This document shows, piece by piece, positions 63,307 to 64,000 of a stretch of 64,000 nucleotides of DNA. A model generated the notes under the pieces. The model was not told the DNA's origin. It saw nothing but the letters and a program-made list of their open reading frames with translations, and made no database searches. A program made the translations under genes and the position numbers. Source of the stretch: Marmoricola endophyticus. Lineage in GTDB: Bacteria; Actinomycetota; Actinomycetes; Propionibacteriales; Nocardioidaceae. Where the stretch lies: positions 1,106,861 to 1,170,860 of the forward strand of contig NZ_BMKQ01000001.1 of assembly GCF_014644415.1 (NCBI RefSeq), in the 5' to 3' direction. The first letter of the stretch is position 1. Each line of letters begins with the position of its first letter.

Positions 63307-63952
63307 ACCACGAAGCGTCCCAGAAGCGCCACTCCAGGCGGGTGGCCGTGGCGTACGCCGCGTGCATCTCGCGCAGGTGCTCCGACGACGTCGTCGAGGC
63401 GAGGGCGTCGGCCGCGTCCTGCACCGCGACGACGGAGGCCTCGAAGTCGGGGTCGGAGTACGCCGCGATCCACGCGGCGTACGGGTGGTCCTCGAGCGCG
63501 ACCGAGCCGGCGATGGCCCGGCCCACCTCGGCGTACACCCGGAAGCAGGGCAGCACCGCCGCCAGCCCGACCTCGACCGGCGACGTGGCCGCGTGGGTGA
63601 GCAGGAAGCCCGTGTAGGCCAGGCAGGTGGGCGTCGGGGCGGGGGCGTCCGGGGCGTCGGGGTCGATGCCGCGCGGGACCAGGAAGGCCCGGTGCAGCTC
63701 CCGCTCGGCGACGACCGCGCCGGCGGCGGACCCGGCGAGCAGCCCGATGCCCTCGGGGTCCGGCATCCGCGCGGCGAGCGCGGCCAGGGTGCGGGCGTAG
63801 CCGGTCAGGTAGTGCGCGTCGTCGAGCAGGTAGCGCGCGAACACGTCCTCGCCCAGCGTTCCCTCGCGCAGCGCGCTGACGAACGGGTGGTCGAGGATCT
63901 CGGCGTACGTCGGCGCGACCGCGCGCCACGCGCTCTCGCTGAAGCCGGTCAT
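63290..63952 (-). CDS. tenA: TenA-family thiaminase/aminopyrimidine aminohydrolase
   Basis: A 220-residue helical enzyme that salvages thiamine pyrimidine. Family marks: FVSALREGTLGEDVFARYLL in parts, DDAHYLTGYAR, the catalytic Cys in AAVLPCFRVYAEVG (about residue 136) and the C-terminal ATRLEWRFWDASW with its Glu. ATG overlaps the thiD stop by ATGA, so pyrimidine salvage and phosphorylation are coupled. Confidence 0.94.
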   Translation of the reverse strand: MTGFSESAWRAVAPTYAEILDHPFVSALREGTLGEDVFARYLLDDAHYLTGYARTLAALAARMPDPEGIGLLAGSAAGAVVAERELHRAFLVPRGIDPDAPDAPAPTPTCLAYTGFLLTHAATSPVEVGLAAVLPCFRVYAEVGRAIAGSVALEDHPYAAWIAAYSDPDFEASVVAVQDAADALASTTSSEHLREMHAAYATATRLEWRFWDASWCGETL

Positions 63953-64000
63953 CGCAGTCCCTCCAGGTGGTCGACGGGTCCGTGGCCGGCGCCGTACACC
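63949..64000 (-). CDS. thiD: C-terminal end of a hydroxymethylpyrimidine (phosphate) kinase, cut by the window
   Basis: Only the last 16 codons are visible: VYGAGHGPVDHLEGLR then TGA. GHGPVDH resembles the GHGPxxHF end of ThiD. It is fused by ATGA to tenA. The identification rests on this end and on context. Confidence 0.6.
   Translation of the reverse strand, partial: VYGAGHGPVDHLEGLR

Noticed and set aside
63949-64000. TPP riboswitch for the thiD-tenA genes
   Set aside because: The upstream region of thiD is outside the window, and nothing like a THI box is seen before thiL either.

Overview
The window is a very GC-rich (roughly 70% or more) chromosomal segment of an actinobacterium. Gene content and order (amt-glnB-glnD, ftsY, smc, mutM, rnc, rpmF; coaD-rsmD-recG; thiL; leuCD with a divergent IclR regulator; gltX; ilvE, leuB), heavy GTG start usage, leaderless genes, an HU protein with a lysine-rich tail and CofC of F420 synthesis point to Nocardioidaceae, most likely Nocardioides or a close relative. 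It is mostly ordinary core chromosome: I see no prophage, insertion sequence, CRISPR array or rRNA operon. Species-level placement is inference.

Layout. 1-4.9 kb (minus): nitrogen module with two tandem amt-glnB pairs followed by glnD (cut by the window edge); a GlnR-like operator precedes the first pair and a separate palindrome/promoter precedes the second. 4.9-14.4 kb (minus): ftsY and smc, usually neighbours, are separated by a glycosyltransferase/coiled-coil/glycosyltransferase cassette, a small membrane protein and an MFS transporter. 14.4-23 kb: mutM, rnc, rpmF, DUF177, coaD, rsmD, recG and a DAK2-type kinase, then divergent rpmB. 23-30.4 kb: thiL, a stand-alone Lrp-type ligand domain, DUF3515, ddl, a Cys/Met PLP enzyme, plsC-gpsA, cofC and hupB. 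30.4-35.4 kb: leuDC with its IclR regulator, a solute-binding protein without signal peptide, and an alkA-ogt alkylation-repair pair. 35.4-39 kb: tRNA-Glu and tRNA-Gln downstream of gltX and a CPBP protease, then an FAH-family hydrolase. 39-47 kb: accessory catabolic region (aldehyde dehydrogenase, AraC regulator, frameshifted AceE-like E1, CoA-transferase, HMG-CoA-lyase-like enzyme). 47-53 kb: alcohol dehydrogenase/DinB pair, two coupled unknown genes, a 62-bp tandem repeat array, a membrane Ser/Thr kinase and an SDR. 53-57 kb: a secreted protein with a probable ATT start, ilvE, leuB, and a previously unmarked branched-chain amino acid leader peptide plus 44-residue protein upstream of leuB. 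57-64 kb: cell-wall amidase, MFS transporter, lipase, a YczE/MocR pair, a frameshifted phosphotransferase-like gene, tenA and the end of thiD.

Working together. The nitrogen genes form one sensing unit (Amt channels, PII proteins, PII-modifying GlnD). The leucine/valine/isoleucine genes are scattered over two loci with different control: an IclR operator at leuCD and a peptide-leader hairpin at leuB. gltX is followed on the same strand by both tRNAs that a non-discriminating GluRS would charge. The most notable items are the BCAA leader plus small ORF (56.2-56.5 kb), the Amt1 paralogue in which glutamate replaces the first pore histidine, the intrusion between ftsY and smc, the 62-bp repeat array, two frameshifted genes, and a recurrent leaderless promoter signature (a TANNNT-like hexamer 6-8 nt before the start codon) that fixes many starts.
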